Below, in pieces: positions 12,778 to 21,754 of a stretch of DNA of 64,000 bases. The stretch is from positions 1 to 64,000 of the forward strand of contig JBJHBI010000013.1 in the NCBI GenBank assembly GCA_050485405.1, in the 5' to 3' direction. A model generated the notes under the pieces. The model made no database searches. It saw only the letters and a list, made by a program, of their open reading frames with translations, and was not told the DNA's origin. The stretch comes from Saliniramus sp050485405. GTDB lineage: Bacteria > Pseudomonadota > Alphaproteobacteria > Rhizobiales > Beijerinckiaceae. Position 1 is the stretch's first letter; the number at the start of each line of letters is the position of its first letter. The translations under genes were made by a program, and so were the position numbers.

Positions 12778-15003
12778 ATGACCACCGTTTCGCCGATCAC
12801 GACGGATCCGATTGCGCCGGGCACGCCCACACGGCGCGTCGCCGACGTGATCATCCCGCTCGCCCTCGATACGGCCTATAGCTACGCGGTGCCTGCGGGG
12901 ATGGAGCTCTCCGCCGGCGAGCAGGTGCGCGTGCCCTTCGGGTCGCGTCGCGAGGCGATCGGCGTGGTCTGGGCCCTGCGCACCGGCGATCCGGGCAATC
13001 TCAAGCAGGTGATCGAACCGGCCGGCGGGCCGGTCTTCTCCGACAATTTGCGCAAGTTCCTCGACTGGGTCGCCCGCTGGACGCTCGCGCCGCGCGGCTC
13101 GGTCCTCGCCATGGCGCTCAAACGCCCCGACGAGGAGCGCGGCGAAGCGATTCGCGTCGGCATACGCCTCGCCGGCCCGCCGCCCCGACGCATGACCCCC
13201 GCGCGCACCCGCGTGATCGCCGCCGCCGAGGGCGGGCTTCTCTATGCCAAGAGCGATCTCGCCCGCGCCGCAGGCGTCAGCGCCGGCGTGATCGACGGGC
13301 TCGTCGACGAGGGCACGCTCGAAACCTGTATCATGCCGCAGGAAGACCCGTTTCCCCCGCCTGATCCCGATCATGCGGTCACGCGGCTCGGCCCCGCCCA
13401 GGAGGCCGCCGCGCGTTCCGTCAGCGAGGCGGTCACCGCTCATGATGACGGCGCCTTCCTGCTCGAAGGGGTCACCGGTTCGGGCAAGACGGAGGTCTAT
13501 TTCGAAGCGGTGGCTGCGAGCCTGCGCGCGGGCCGGCAGAGCCTGATCCTCGTGCCCGAGATCGCGCTCACCGCGCAATTTCTCGACCGCTTCGCGCGGC
13601 GCTTCGGCGTACAGCCCGCCGTCTGGCATTCCGGTGTCACCGGGCGCAAGCGCGAGAAGCTCTATGCCGGGCTCGCCAACGGTTCGGTACGGGTCGTCGC
13701 CGGCGCGCGCTCGGCTTTGTTCCTGCCCTATGCCGATCTCGGGCTGATCGTCGTCGATGAAGAGCACGAGGCCGCCTACAAACAGGAAGACGGGGTGCAT
13801 TATCACGCCCGCGACATGGCGGTGGTGCGCGGGCGCATCGAGGGCTGCCCGGTCGTGCTCGCCTCCGCCACCCCCACCATCGAGACCCGCGTCAACGCCG
13901 CTCAGGAGCGCTACCGCCATCTCGTCCTGCCAGAGCGCTATGGCGGGCGTACGCTGCCGGCGATCGAGGCGGTGGATCTGCGCGGAGCAAAGCCCGAGGG
14001 CGAAAGCTGGATCTCGCAGCCGCTCGCCACCGCCATCGAGGAGACCATGGCGCGCGGCGAGCAGGCGCTGATATTCCTCAACCGGCGCGGCTATGCCCCG
14101 CTCACACTGTGCCGCGCCTGCGGGCATCGCTACGAATGCCCCAATTGCTCGGCCTGGCTCGTCGATCACCGCTTCCGCCGCGCCCTCGTCTGCCATCATT
14201 GCGGCCATGTCGCGCGCCGCCCCGATGCCTGCGAGGCCTGCGGCACGGTGGATGCGCTCGCCGCCTGCGGGCCGGGCGTGGAGCGCATCGCGGAAGAGGT
14301 CGCCACGCGTTTTCCGGGCAAGCGCGCCATTACGCTATCGAGCGATTTTCCCGGCGGCACCGAGCGCATGCGGCGCGAGCTCGCCGATATCGCCGAGGGG
14401 AAATGCGACATCGTCATCGGCACGCAGCTCGTCGCCAAGGGGCACAACTTCCCCGGCATGACGCTGGTCGGCGTCGTCGATGCCGATATCGGGCTCTCCT
14501 CGGGGGATCCGCGTGCGGCGGAGCGCACGTTCCAGCTCCTGCAACAGGTGACCGGGCGGGCCGGGCGCGGCGAGAAAGCCGGGCGGGCGCTGGTCCAGAC
14601 CTATCAGCCCGAGCACCCGGTCATCGCCGGGCTGATCTCCGGCGATGCCGAGCGATTCTACGCGCAGGAGACCGCGAACCGCCGCCTCGCCGGCCTGCCG
14701 CCCTTCGGGCGCCTCGCCTCGCTGATCATCTCGTCGCGAAAGCGCGAGGAAGCCGAGGCGCATGCCCGCGCCCTCGCCCGCGCGGCCCATGCCATGGATG
14801 TGCGCGATCCTCGCCTCACCCTGCTCGGCCCGGCGGAAGCGCCGATCATTCTGATCCGGGGCCGTTATCGCTACCGGCTGCTGCTCAAGAGCGCCCGCGA
14901 ATTCGACCTCCAGAGCTATATCCGCGACTGGCTCGCGAGCGCACCCAAGCCGCGTGGCGATATCCGCGTGCAGGTCGATATCGATCCGCAGAGTTTTTTC
15001 TGA
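12778..15003 (+). CDS. priA: Primosomal protein N' (replication restart helicase)
   Basis: Superfamily 2 DNA helicase that reloads the replisome at stalled forks. Seen are an N-terminal DNA-binding domain (VADVIIPLALDTAYSYAVP), Walker A GVTGSGKTEVY, the DEEHE Walker B box, helicase motif SATPTIET, and the two zinc-binding cysteine clusters (CRACGHRYECPNCS and CHHCGHVARRPDACEACG). The ATG at 12,778 gives 741 residues; an upstream in-frame TTG at 12,742 is possible but less likely. Full length for the family. Confidence 0.96.
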   Translation: MTTVSPITTDPIAPGTPTRRVADVIIPLALDTAYSYAVPAGMELSAGEQVRVPFGSRREAIGVVWALRTGDPGNLKQVIEPAGGPVFSDNLRKFLDWVARWTLAPRGSVLAMALKRPDEERGEAIRVGIRLAGPPPRRMTPARTRVIAAAEGGLLYAKSDLARAAGVSAGVIDGLVDEGTLETCIMPQEDPFPPPDPDHAVTRLGPAQEAAARSVSEAVTAHDDGAFLLEGVTGSGKTEVYFEAVAASLRAGRQSLILVPEIALTAQFLDRFARRFGVQPAVWHSGVTGRKREKLYAGLANGSVRVVAGARSALFLPYADLGLIVVDEEHEAAYKQEDGVHYHARDMAVVRGRIEGCPVVLASATPTIETRVNAAQERYRHLVLPERYGGRTLPAIEAVDLRGAKPEGESWISQPLATAIEETMARGEQALIFLNRRGYAPLTLCRACGHRYECPNCSAWLVDHRFRRALVCHHCGHVARRPDACEACGTVDALAACGPGVERIAEEVATRFPGKRAITLSSDFPGGTERMRRELADIAEGKCDIVIGTQLVAKGHNFPGMTLVGVVDADIGLSSGDPRAAERTFQLLQQVTGRAGRGEKAGRALVQTYQPEHPVIAGLISGDAERFYAQETANRRLAGLPPFGRLASLIISSRKREEAEAHARALARAAHAMDVRDPRLTLLGPAEAPIILIRGRYRYRLLLKSAREFDLQSYIRDWLASAPKPRGDIRVQVDIDPQSFF

Positions 15004-15010
15004 AGCCGGG

Positions 15011-15238
15011 TCAGCGATCGAGGCCGACGGCCTTGCGTAGCGTCTCGTCGATGCGGCTCTGCCAGCCGGGGCCAGCGGCCCGGAAATGTTCGAGCACTTC
15101 CGGACTGAGCCGGATCGTGGTGCTCACCTTGGTCCGCGCGGCTTTCGGGCGCCCCCGCTGCAGCTTTGCCGCGCCGAACTTCTTCTGCCATTCCGTCGCA
15201 GACAGATCCGGTGCGTCGTCATCGAAATCGGGGGGCAT
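15011..15238 (-). CDS. brnA: BrnA-family antitoxin (orphan)
   Basis: 75-residue ribbon-helix-helix protein whose C-terminal half (VSTTIRLSPEVLEHFRAAGPGWQSRIDETL) is a very good match to BrnA, the antitoxin that neutralises the BrnT ribonuclease and represses the brnTA operon. The toxin gene normally sits just upstream. Here the 230 bp upstream hold no intact brnT, only a short BrnT-tail-like reading (ALANRENRK) that is interrupted by stops. The antitoxin therefore seems to be left over from a decayed module, or to have a new regulatory role. Confidence 0.8.
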   Translation of the reverse strand: MPPDFDDDAPDLSATEWQKKFGAAKLQRGRPKAARTKVSTTIRLSPEVLEHFRAAGPGWQSRIDETLRKAVGLDR

Positions 15239-15467
15239 AGGCTTTCTGTTCTCTCGATTTGCAAGCGCGCTCGAACATTACGGCGGCGCCAGCCGCGTCA
15301 ATTATTGTAGTAACATTATATGCCTCTCACGATAATCCGCAACAGGTGCTCCGCTGCCCGTCCGTCCGGAATCCCACATCGGCGCGTCCTTGGTGAGGAA
15401 ATCTTGCCACCGACCACCAAAAGGTGGCAAAGCCTCCGGCACTGCATCACGCGCCCGGAAACCTGCG

Positions 15468-16592
15468 ATGACACCTTCCCTCGACCAGTTTCGCCGCGTC
15501 GTCATCAAGGTGGGCTCCGCCCTGCTCGTCGATCACGCGCGCGGTCGGCTCAACGCCGCCTGGCTGGCCTCGCTCGCGGAGGATATCGCCGATCTGCATG
15601 CGCGCGGCAACGAAGTGCTCGTCGTCTCTTCCGGCGCGATCGCGCTCGGTCGCACCGTCCTCGGCTTGCCGGCCGGTACGCTGCGCCTCGAGGAGAGCCA
15701 GGCTGCGGCAGCGGCGGGGCAGATCGCGCTCGCGCGGGTCTGGGCCGAGATGCTCGCCCATCACGGGGTGAATGCGGGGCAAATCCTCGTCACCTTCTCC
15801 GATACGGAGGAGCGGCGGCGCTATCTCAATGCGCGTGCGACCATCGCCAAGCTGCTCGAACTGCGCGCGGTGCCCGTCGTCAACGAGAACGACACCGTCG
15901 CGACAAACGAAATCCGCTACGGCGACAACGATCGCCTCGCCGCCCGCGTCGCGGCCATGATCGGGGCGGATCTGCTCGTGCTCTTTTCCGATGTCGACGG
16001 GCTCTATACCGCTCCGCCCGGCCTCGACCCGCAGGCGAAGCACCTGCCCGAGATCGCACGGATCACGCCGGAGATCGAGGCGATGGCGGGCGGCGCCGCG
16101 TCGGAACTCTCGCGCGGCGGCATGCGCACCAAGATCGAGGCCGCCAAGATCGCGACACAGGCCGGTGCCCATATGATCATCGCCGACGGACGCGTGAAGA
16201 ACCCGCTCGCGCGTATCGCGGAAGGCGCGCGCTGCTCGTGGTTCCTCACCGCCGCGACGCCCACCAGCGCGCGGAAGGCCTGGATCGGCGGCAGCCTCGA
16301 ATCGCGCGGCACGTTGCATGTGGATGCCGGCGCGGCGCAGGCCCTGCGCAAGGGTGCGAGCCTTCTTCCGGTGGGGGTGGCCCGCGTCGAGGGCGAGTTC
16401 GCGCGCGGCGATGCGGTGCGGATCTGCGATCCGGGTGGCCGCCTGATCGGGCGCGGGCTCGTCGCCTTCGATCACGGCGATGCCGCGCGCATCGCCGGGC
16501 GGCGCAGCGCCGAGATCCCGGACCTGCTCGGCTATAGCGGGCGCGACACCATGATCCATCGTGATGATCTCGTCATTGCCGAGAGCGACTGA
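15468..16592 (+). CDS. proB: Glutamate 5-kinase
   Basis: Phosphorylates L-glutamate at the gamma carboxylate, the first step of proline synthesis. The amino-acid-kinase domain starts at RRVVIKVGSALLVD, with the nucleotide and substrate loops VVSSGAIALG and VNENDTVATNEIRYGDND; a C-terminal PUA domain follows (about residues 280-374). The ATG at 15,468 gives 374 residues, the usual length. proA is not adjacent. The 3' end overlaps a set of 15-bp tandem repeats that encode the final Ala-Glu-Ser-Asp. Confidence 0.96.
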   Translation: MTPSLDQFRRVVIKVGSALLVDHARGRLNAAWLASLAEDIADLHARGNEVLVVSSGAIALGRTVLGLPAGTLRLEESQAAAAAGQIALARVWAEMLAHHGVNAGQILVTFSDTEERRRYLNARATIAKLLELRAVPVVNENDTVATNEIRYGDNDRLAARVAAMIGADLLVLFSDVDGLYTAPPGLDPQAKHLPEIARITPEIEAMAGGAASELSRGGMRTKIEAAKIATQAGAHMIIADGRVKNPLARIAEGARCSWFLTAATPTSARKAWIGGSLESRGTLHVDAGAAQALRKGASLLPVGVARVEGEFARGDAVRICDPGGRLIGRGLVAFDHGDAARIAGRRSAEIPDLLGYSGRDTMIHRDDLVIAESD

Positions 16593-16622
16593 GCCGAAAG
16601 CGACCGGGCCGAGAGCGACTGA
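16578..16622. repeat. Three tandem 15-bp repeats at the 3' end of proB
   Basis: Units are GCCGAGAGCGACTGA (16578-16592 and 16608-16622, identical) and a variant GCCGAAAGCGACCGG (16593-16607). The unit length is a multiple of three and the first copy includes the proB stop codon. Confidence 0.85.
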
Positions 16623-16719
16623 ACCAACCCCGTCGATGCCGCGTTAAATTGGGGCTCACGTTCGTGCCCGATTTCGGTTATACGGGGGGCGAAATCAGAC
16701 GAGACGAGGTTCATCCATC

Positions 16720-18009
16720 ATGGCGACGGTGCTCGACATCGCCAATCGCAAGGTCGCGGCCCCGGCAGCCGGGGCGATCGAAAAGACCGCGCAGGTCCCC
16801 ATGGCGCCCGGCGCCCAGCCGACGCAGCCCTCCCTCGTCGGCCTCACCCGCGAGGAACTCGCCGAACGGCTCGAAGCCATCGGCGTGAGCGCGCGCGAAC
16901 AGCGCATGCGCGTGGCCCAGCTCTGGCACTGGATCTACTTTCGCGGCATCGACGATTTTTCGCAGATGACCAATGTCGGCAAGGCCCTGCGCGAGAAGCT
17001 CGCGGCGCATTACACGCTCGCGCGCCCGGAGGTGATCTCCGAGCAGGTCTCGAAGGACGGCACCCGCAAATGGCTGATGCGCATGCCCTCCACCGGCCCG
17101 TTCGACAAGGGCGCGGAGATCGAATGCGTCTACATTCCCGAAACCGATCGCGGCACGCTGTGCGTCTCGAGCCAGGTCGGTTGCACCCTGACCTGCTCGT
17201 TCTGCCATACCGGCACGCAGAAGCTCGTGCGCAACCTCACCTCCGCCGAGATTGCAGCCCAACTCGTCGTCGCCCGTGACTGCCTCGGCGACTGGCCGGA
17301 TCGCGATCCGCCGGAGGGCGCCTTCGTGCCCGGCGACGGGGGCCGCTACGTCACCAATATCGTCTTCATGGGGATGGGCGAGCCGCTCTACAACACCGAC
17401 AACGTCATCGCCGCGATCAAGGTGCTGAGCGACAACGAAGGCCTCGGCCTGTCGCGCCGGCGCATCACCGTCTCGACCTCGGGGGTGGTGCCGCAGATCG
17501 GGCGGCTCGGCGAGGAAGCCAATACGATGCTCGCGATCTCGCTGCACGCCGTGCGCGACGATCTGCGCAACACGCTGGTGCCGATCAACAAAAAATACCC
17601 CATCGCCGATCTGATGCAGGCCTGCCGCGACTATCCCGGCCTGTCCAATGCGCGGCGCATCACCTTCGAATACGTGATGCTCAAGGGCGTGAACGATTCG
17701 AACGCGGATGCGCGCGAACTTGTGCGCCTGCTCAAGGGCATCCCGGCCAAGATCAACCTGATCCCGTTCAATCCGTGGCCCGGCTCGCAGTATGAATGCT
17801 CGGACTGGGAGAGGATCGAGGAATTCTCCGAGATCGTCTATCGCGCGGGCTATGCCTCGCCGGTGCGCACGCCGCGTGGTCGCGACATCCTCGCCGCCTG
17901 CGGCCAGCTCAAGAGCGAGACGGAGAAGCTGCGCGCGCGCACCCGGATGATGCTCGAAGCGGGAATCGGTGCCGAGGGCGTCTATGCGCTCGGTAGCGAG
18001 GCGGAATGA
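16720..18009 (+). CDS. rlmN: Dual-specificity 23S rRNA/tRNA adenine-C2 methyltransferase
   Basis: Radical-SAM enzyme that methylates C2 of A2503 in 23S rRNA and A37 in some tRNAs. The 4Fe-4S cluster cysteines are C155, C159 and C162 (CTLTCSFCHTG). A conserved cysteine in the C-terminal RGRDILAACGQLK segment corresponds to the methyl-carrying Cys. The GMGEPL SAM-binding motif is present. The first 35 residues are a low-complexity extension. Start ATG at 16,720. Confidence 0.95.
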   Translation: MATVLDIANRKVAAPAAGAIEKTAQVPMAPGAQPTQPSLVGLTREELAERLEAIGVSAREQRMRVAQLWHWIYFRGIDDFSQMTNVGKALREKLAAHYTLARPEVISEQVSKDGTRKWLMRMPSTGPFDKGAEIECVYIPETDRGTLCVSSQVGCTLTCSFCHTGTQKLVRNLTSAEIAAQLVVARDCLGDWPDRDPPEGAFVPGDGGRYVTNIVFMGMGEPLYNTDNVIAAIKVLSDNEGLGLSRRRITVSTSGVVPQIGRLGEEANTMLAISLHAVRDDLRNTLVPINKKYPIADLMQACRDYPGLSNARRITFEYVMLKGVNDSNADARELVRLLKGIPAKINLIPFNPWPGSQYECSDWERIEEFSEIVYRAGYASPVRTPRGRDILAACGQLKSETEKLRARTRMMLEAGIGAEGVYALGSEAE

Positions 18010-18037
18010 CGCGGCGTTTGCGCCGTTTGGAGGTCAC

Positions 18038-18556
18038 TTGCGGTTTCTCGGACGCCTGATCCTGCTCATCCTGGGCCTGATCTTCGCCATACCCGCCGGC
18101 GCGCTGACGCTCGGGCTCGGCATCTTCAGCGAACCCGCGGCGCAGGATCTCGTCGTGATGATCGGCACCGCCGTGTTCGATCTGCTCTTCTCCGAAGCGA
18201 TGAGCAACGGCCAGCCCGATGTCGTCTTCGCCGAATTCGCGCTCGGCTTCGCCTTCATCTCGATGGTGGTCCTCGTGATCCCGGTGAGTTTCGTCGCGAT
18301 CTGCGGCGAGGTGACGGGCACGCGATCCCTTATCTATTACGGCTTCGTCACCGGGCTCATCACCGCCGCGATCCCCTGGTTGATGCGCGGCGGCTATGTC
18401 GAGACGCCGGCGCTCGAAGCCGAATGGCGCATCACCGCCCTGCTCTTCGTCACCGGCGCCGTGGCGGGCTTCGTCTACTGGCTGATCACCGGGCGCAGCG
18501 CCGGGCGCCGCCCCGCCCCGGCCAGCCGTGAGAGGTCGCGCGAGCACGCGTGATAT
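18038..18556 (+). CDS. Small multi-pass membrane protein, unknown function
   Basis: About 171 residues with four predicted membrane segments (FLGRLILLILGLIFAIPAG, FALGFAFISMVVLVIPVSFV, LIYYGFVTGLITAAIPWLM, ALLFVTGAVAGFVYWLI) and an Arg-rich tail. The TTG start is preferred because GGAGG lies 5 nt before it and it comes shortly after the rlmN stop, so the two genes are probably co-transcribed. I do not recognise the family. Confidence 0.65.
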
Positions 18557-18757
18557 TCCGCTCGTATTGCAATAATCAATAGCGTCGCCACCGACGAGAA
18601 TCGGCGCTGATGCGCTGCTTCCGATCGTTGTTGTCCACGACAATCATAGTTCATCATGTGCATTGCAACGACCGAGGAGGGTTACAAGCTGCGCAATGCC
18701 TGTTAGCGTCTGCCTGCTGGGTTCCACGCGACGAGCCCCATCATCAGGAGGGACGCG

Positions 18758-19171
18758 ATGTACAAGCAGATACTCGTTCCTGTCGATCTGACCCACATCG
18801 ATCAGCTCGGCAAGGCGCTGCGAACGGCGGCAGACCTCTCGCGCCATTATGCTGCGCCGGTCTGCTATGTCGGTGTCACGCCGGAGGCGCCGTCGCAGGT
18901 GGCGCATAATCCGAAGGAATTTGCGCTCAAGCTGGAAGCCTTCGGCAATCAGCAGGCGAGCGAGCACGGCATCACCGCCACGACCCGCGCCTATAGCGCG
19001 ACGGATCCGACGATCGACATCAACCGGATTCTGAAGCAGGCCATCGACGATACGGGCGCCGATCTCGTCGTCATGGCCAGCCATCCGCCGAATGTCACCG
19101 ACTATATCTGGCCCTCGCATGGCGGCTGGGTCGCCGAGCATTCGGGCTCATCGGTCTTCGTGGTGCGCTGA
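18758..19171 (+). CDS. Universal stress protein (UspA family)
   Basis: 137-residue alpha/beta protein starting with YKQILVPVDLTH, the ATP-binding/N-terminal signature of UspA, and ending with the GSSVFVVR strand seen in the family. The ribosome site AGGAGGGA precedes the ATG. It lies 42 bp before a BCCT transporter. UspA genes are often coupled to transporters and may sense energy state to modulate them (inference). Confidence 0.88.
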   Translation: MYKQILVPVDLTHIDQLGKALRTAADLSRHYAAPVCYVGVTPEAPSQVAHNPKEFALKLEAFGNQQASEHGITATTRAYSATDPTIDINRILKQAIDDTGADLVVMASHPPNVTDYIWPSHGGWVAEHSGSSVFVVR

Positions 19172-19213
19172 GGCGCGAGCTTCGACCGAACACTCAATGG
19201 GAACGTGAACATC

Positions 19214-20908
19214 ATGACCAACGAAAACAAAACCGATCAAGGGGCCGATGCAGAGCCTGAAACCGAGGCCCTGCCCGAGCCCGAAGGTCCGTCCGACGTT
19301 ATCGAGACGGATTACGAGATCGGGCAGGATAACATCACCCCGCAGATCGGTCCGCTCGGTCTCGACATCCACAACCCGGTCTTCGCCTTCTCGGCGGCCG
19401 TCGTCATCGCCTTCGTCGCGATCGTGCTCGCGGTCGGGGGTGAAACCTCCGCCGAGTTCTTCCTCGCCATACGCGGTTTCCTAACCGGGAATTTCGACTG
19501 GTTCTTCATCCTGGCCGGCAACATCTTCGTGCTGGTCTGCCTCGGCATCCTCGTCTCGCCGCTCGGCAAGGTGCGCATCGGCGGGGCGGATGCGACGCCC
19601 GACTACAGCTATGCCGGCTGGTTCGCGATGCTGTTCGCCGCAGGCATGGGCATCGGGCTGATGTTCTTCGGCGTGCTGGAGCCGGTCTATTATTTCGGCA
19701 CACCCTGGGGTGACCAGCCGCTCAGTCGCGATATCGGCATCGTCGACGGCGAACTGGCTGATCCGGCCACCGTCGAGGCCGCGCGCCTCACCGCCATGGC
19801 CGCGACGATCTACCATTGGGGCCTGCACCCCTGGGCGATCTATGCCATCGTCGCCCTGTCGCTGGCCCTCTTCGCCTATAACAAAGGCCTGCCGCTGACC
19901 GTGCGTTCGATCTTCTACCCGATCTTCGGCGAGCGCATCTGGGGCTGGCCCGGCCACGTCATCGACATCCTGGCCGTCTTCGCCACGCTGTTCGGTCTCG
20001 CGACCTCGCTGGGTCTCGGCGCGCAGCAGGCCGCGTCCGGTATCGGTTTCGTCTTCGGGATCGAGGCCATGGAGGGCAGCATCACGGCTGCGGTCGTGCT
20101 GATCGCAATCATCACGATGCTGGCGCTGATCTCGGTGCTGCGGGGCCTCGACGGCGGCGTCAAGAAGCTCTCCGAGATCAACATGGTGCTGGCTGCCGTG
20201 TTGCTGTTCTTCATCCTCGCCGTCGGTCCGACGATGACGCTGGTGACGCAGTTCTTCGGCAATATCGGCGCCTATCTCTCCGACATCGTCGCCCTGTCCA
20301 ATCCGATCGGGCGCGACGATGACGGCTATCGTCAGGGCTGGACGGCGTTCTACTGGGCCTGGTGGATCAGCTGGTCGCCCTTCGTCGGCATGTTCATCGC
20401 CCGCGTCAGCCGTGGCCGGACGGTGCGCGAGTTCATCACCTGCGTGCTGCTCATCCCGACCCTCGTCTCCGCACTGTGGATGACGGTATTCGGCGGCACG
20501 GGCATCCATCAGGTGATTACCCTCGTCGACGACAGCGCGGTCTACGGCTTCGTCATCGCCACCTATAACGACACCCTGTCGCTGTTCGGCATGCTGTCGG
20601 ATCTGCCGCTCGCGGCGATCACCTCGACCATGGCGATCGTCCTCGTGATCGTGTTCTTCGTCACCTCGTCGGATTCCGGCAGCCTCGTGATCGACACGAT
20701 CACCGCCGGCGGCAAGATCAACGCGCCGGTCAGCCAGCGCGTGTTCTGGGTGATCTTCGAGGGGCTGGTCGCGGCGGTGCTGCTGATCGGCGGCGGGCTC
20801 GCGGCGCTACAGGCCGCCTCGGTCTCGACGGGCCTGCCCTTCGCGATCGTGCTGCTGCTGGCCTGCTACGCGCTGATCAAGGGCCTGATGGCCGAACCGC
20901 GCGGGTAG
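19214..20908 (+). CDS. BCCT family betaine/carnitine/choline transporter
   Basis: Secondary transporter for quaternary-ammonium osmolytes with about 12 membrane segments. BCCT signatures are the glycine-rich helix GMGIGLMFFGVLEP and the Trp-rich segment WWISWSPFVGMFIARVSRGRTVREF. An acidic, cytosolic N-terminal tail of about 60 residues precedes the first helix. The ATG at 19,214 is preferred over a GTG 9 bases upstream because of ribosome-site spacing. The exact substrate (glycine betaine, choline or another) and the coupling ion are not resolved. The upstream uspA gene is probably in the same operon. Confidence 0.9.
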   Translation: MTNENKTDQGADAEPETEALPEPEGPSDVIETDYEIGQDNITPQIGPLGLDIHNPVFAFSAAVVIAFVAIVLAVGGETSAEFFLAIRGFLTGNFDWFFILAGNIFVLVCLGILVSPLGKVRIGGADATPDYSYAGWFAMLFAAGMGIGLMFFGVLEPVYYFGTPWGDQPLSRDIGIVDGELADPATVEAARLTAMAATIYHWGLHPWAIYAIVALSLALFAYNKGLPLTVRSIFYPIFGERIWGWPGHVIDILAVFATLFGLATSLGLGAQQAASGIGFVFGIEAMEGSITAAVVLIAIITMLALISVLRGLDGGVKKLSEINMVLAAVLLFFILAVGPTMTLVTQFFGNIGAYLSDIVALSNPIGRDDDGYRQGWTAFYWAWWISWSPFVGMFIARVSRGRTVREFITCVLLIPTLVSALWMTVFGGTGIHQVITLVDDSAVYGFVIATYNDTLSLFGMLSDLPLAAITSTMAIVLVIVFFVTSSDSGSLVIDTITAGGKINAPVSQRVFWVIFEGLVAAVLLIGGGLAALQAASVSTGLPFAIVLLLACYALIKGLMAEPRG

Positions 20909-20950
20909 CCGGAAGCGTAGACGCTCCCGATACATACGCCCTCACGACGG

Positions 20951-20981
20951 ACGGCGCCGCCGGAAACCCTGGCGGCGCCGT
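20951..20981 (+). terminator. Strong GC hairpin after the BCCT gene
   Basis: ACGGCGCCGCC and GGCGGCGCCGT form a perfect 11-bp stem around a 9-nt loop, 43 bp after the stop codon. Only a short TT follows, so it is an imperfect intrinsic terminator. Confidence 0.6.
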
Positions 20982-21099
20982 TCGCATGTCCGAGCCAATC
21001 ATGCGTATCGGGGGTGGTCATGCGAGCCGGGGAGGTCATGCGAGGGCACGGAACTGCTACCATCGGTCACTGGCAGGCCTCGATATTTGAGCGCATCCT

Positions 21100-21729
21100 G
21101 TGCGGATGCATCATGATCGCCCGGTCGACATCTACGTCCTGCGCGGCCTTCTCGGCCTCGCCCTCGGCGTGCTCGCCCTGGTGGGTGTCGGCATGATGCG
21201 CACGGATGTGCTGCCGCCGCCGGTCCGCATCCCGCCGCCGCCGCAATTCACCCTCGGCATCAGTGAAGACGGGAGCGCCTTCGCCTTCTCCGGACGGGTC
21301 GATTTCGGCCTCACTGCGGCCCTGCGCGCCCTCGTCGCCGATCATCCCGGGATCAAACGGATGACCCTCGAAAGCAATGGCGGATACGTCGCCGAGGCGC
21401 GTGGCGTCGTCACCGTCCTGCGCGCGAACGGGATCGCCACGCATGTGGAAGGGCATTGCGCCTCCGCCTGTGCACTGATCTTCGCGGGTGGCGCGGCGCG
21501 CTCACTGGCTCCGGCGGCGCGGCTCGGCATGCACGGCTATGCCATCGATACGGATCGCCATTACGGCATGATCGATCCCCGCGCGGAAATGCAGCGGGAT
21601 CTCGCCATCTACCGCGCGCAATCGATCTCGGAGGATTTCGTGGCCAAACTCGCCGACCTGCCGCGCGCGCCGATGTGGTATCCCGACCATGGTGAGCTCG
21701 AGGCGGCGGGGATGATCACGCGGCACTGA
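21100..21729 (+). CDS. Periplasmic ClpP/crotonase-fold protein (COG3904-like)
   Basis: Membrane-anchored protein of 209 residues: one N-terminal helix (VLRGLLGLALGVLALVGVGM), then a ClpP-like fold. The features are MTLESNGGYVAEA (oxyanion strand), the nucleophile elbow GHCASACALIFAGG with Ser122, and a candidate His145 in LGMHGY. These match a family of predicted periplasmic serine peptidases related to ClpP/SppA. Substrate unknown. It starts at GTG 21,100 or ATG 21,106. Confidence 0.7.
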   Translation: MRMHHDRPVDIYVLRGLLGLALGVLALVGVGMMRTDVLPPPVRIPPPPQFTLGISEDGSAFAFSGRVDFGLTAALRALVADHPGIKRMTLESNGGYVAEARGVVTVLRANGIATHVEGHCASACALIFAGGAARSLAPAARLGMHGYAIDTDRHYGMIDPRAEMQRDLAIYRAQSISEDFVAKLADLPRAPMWYPDHGELEAAGMITRH

Positions 21730-21754
21730 TCCGCAACCGGCAAATCCCGCCGCT

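Noticed and set aside
11962..14208. 748-codon minus-strand frame across dsbA-like and priA genes
   Set aside because: Spans two well-supported genes on the other strand; no domains.
18557..18757. FNR/CRP-type site before uspA
   Set aside because: TTGCAATAATCAA has the wrong half-site spacing by one base.
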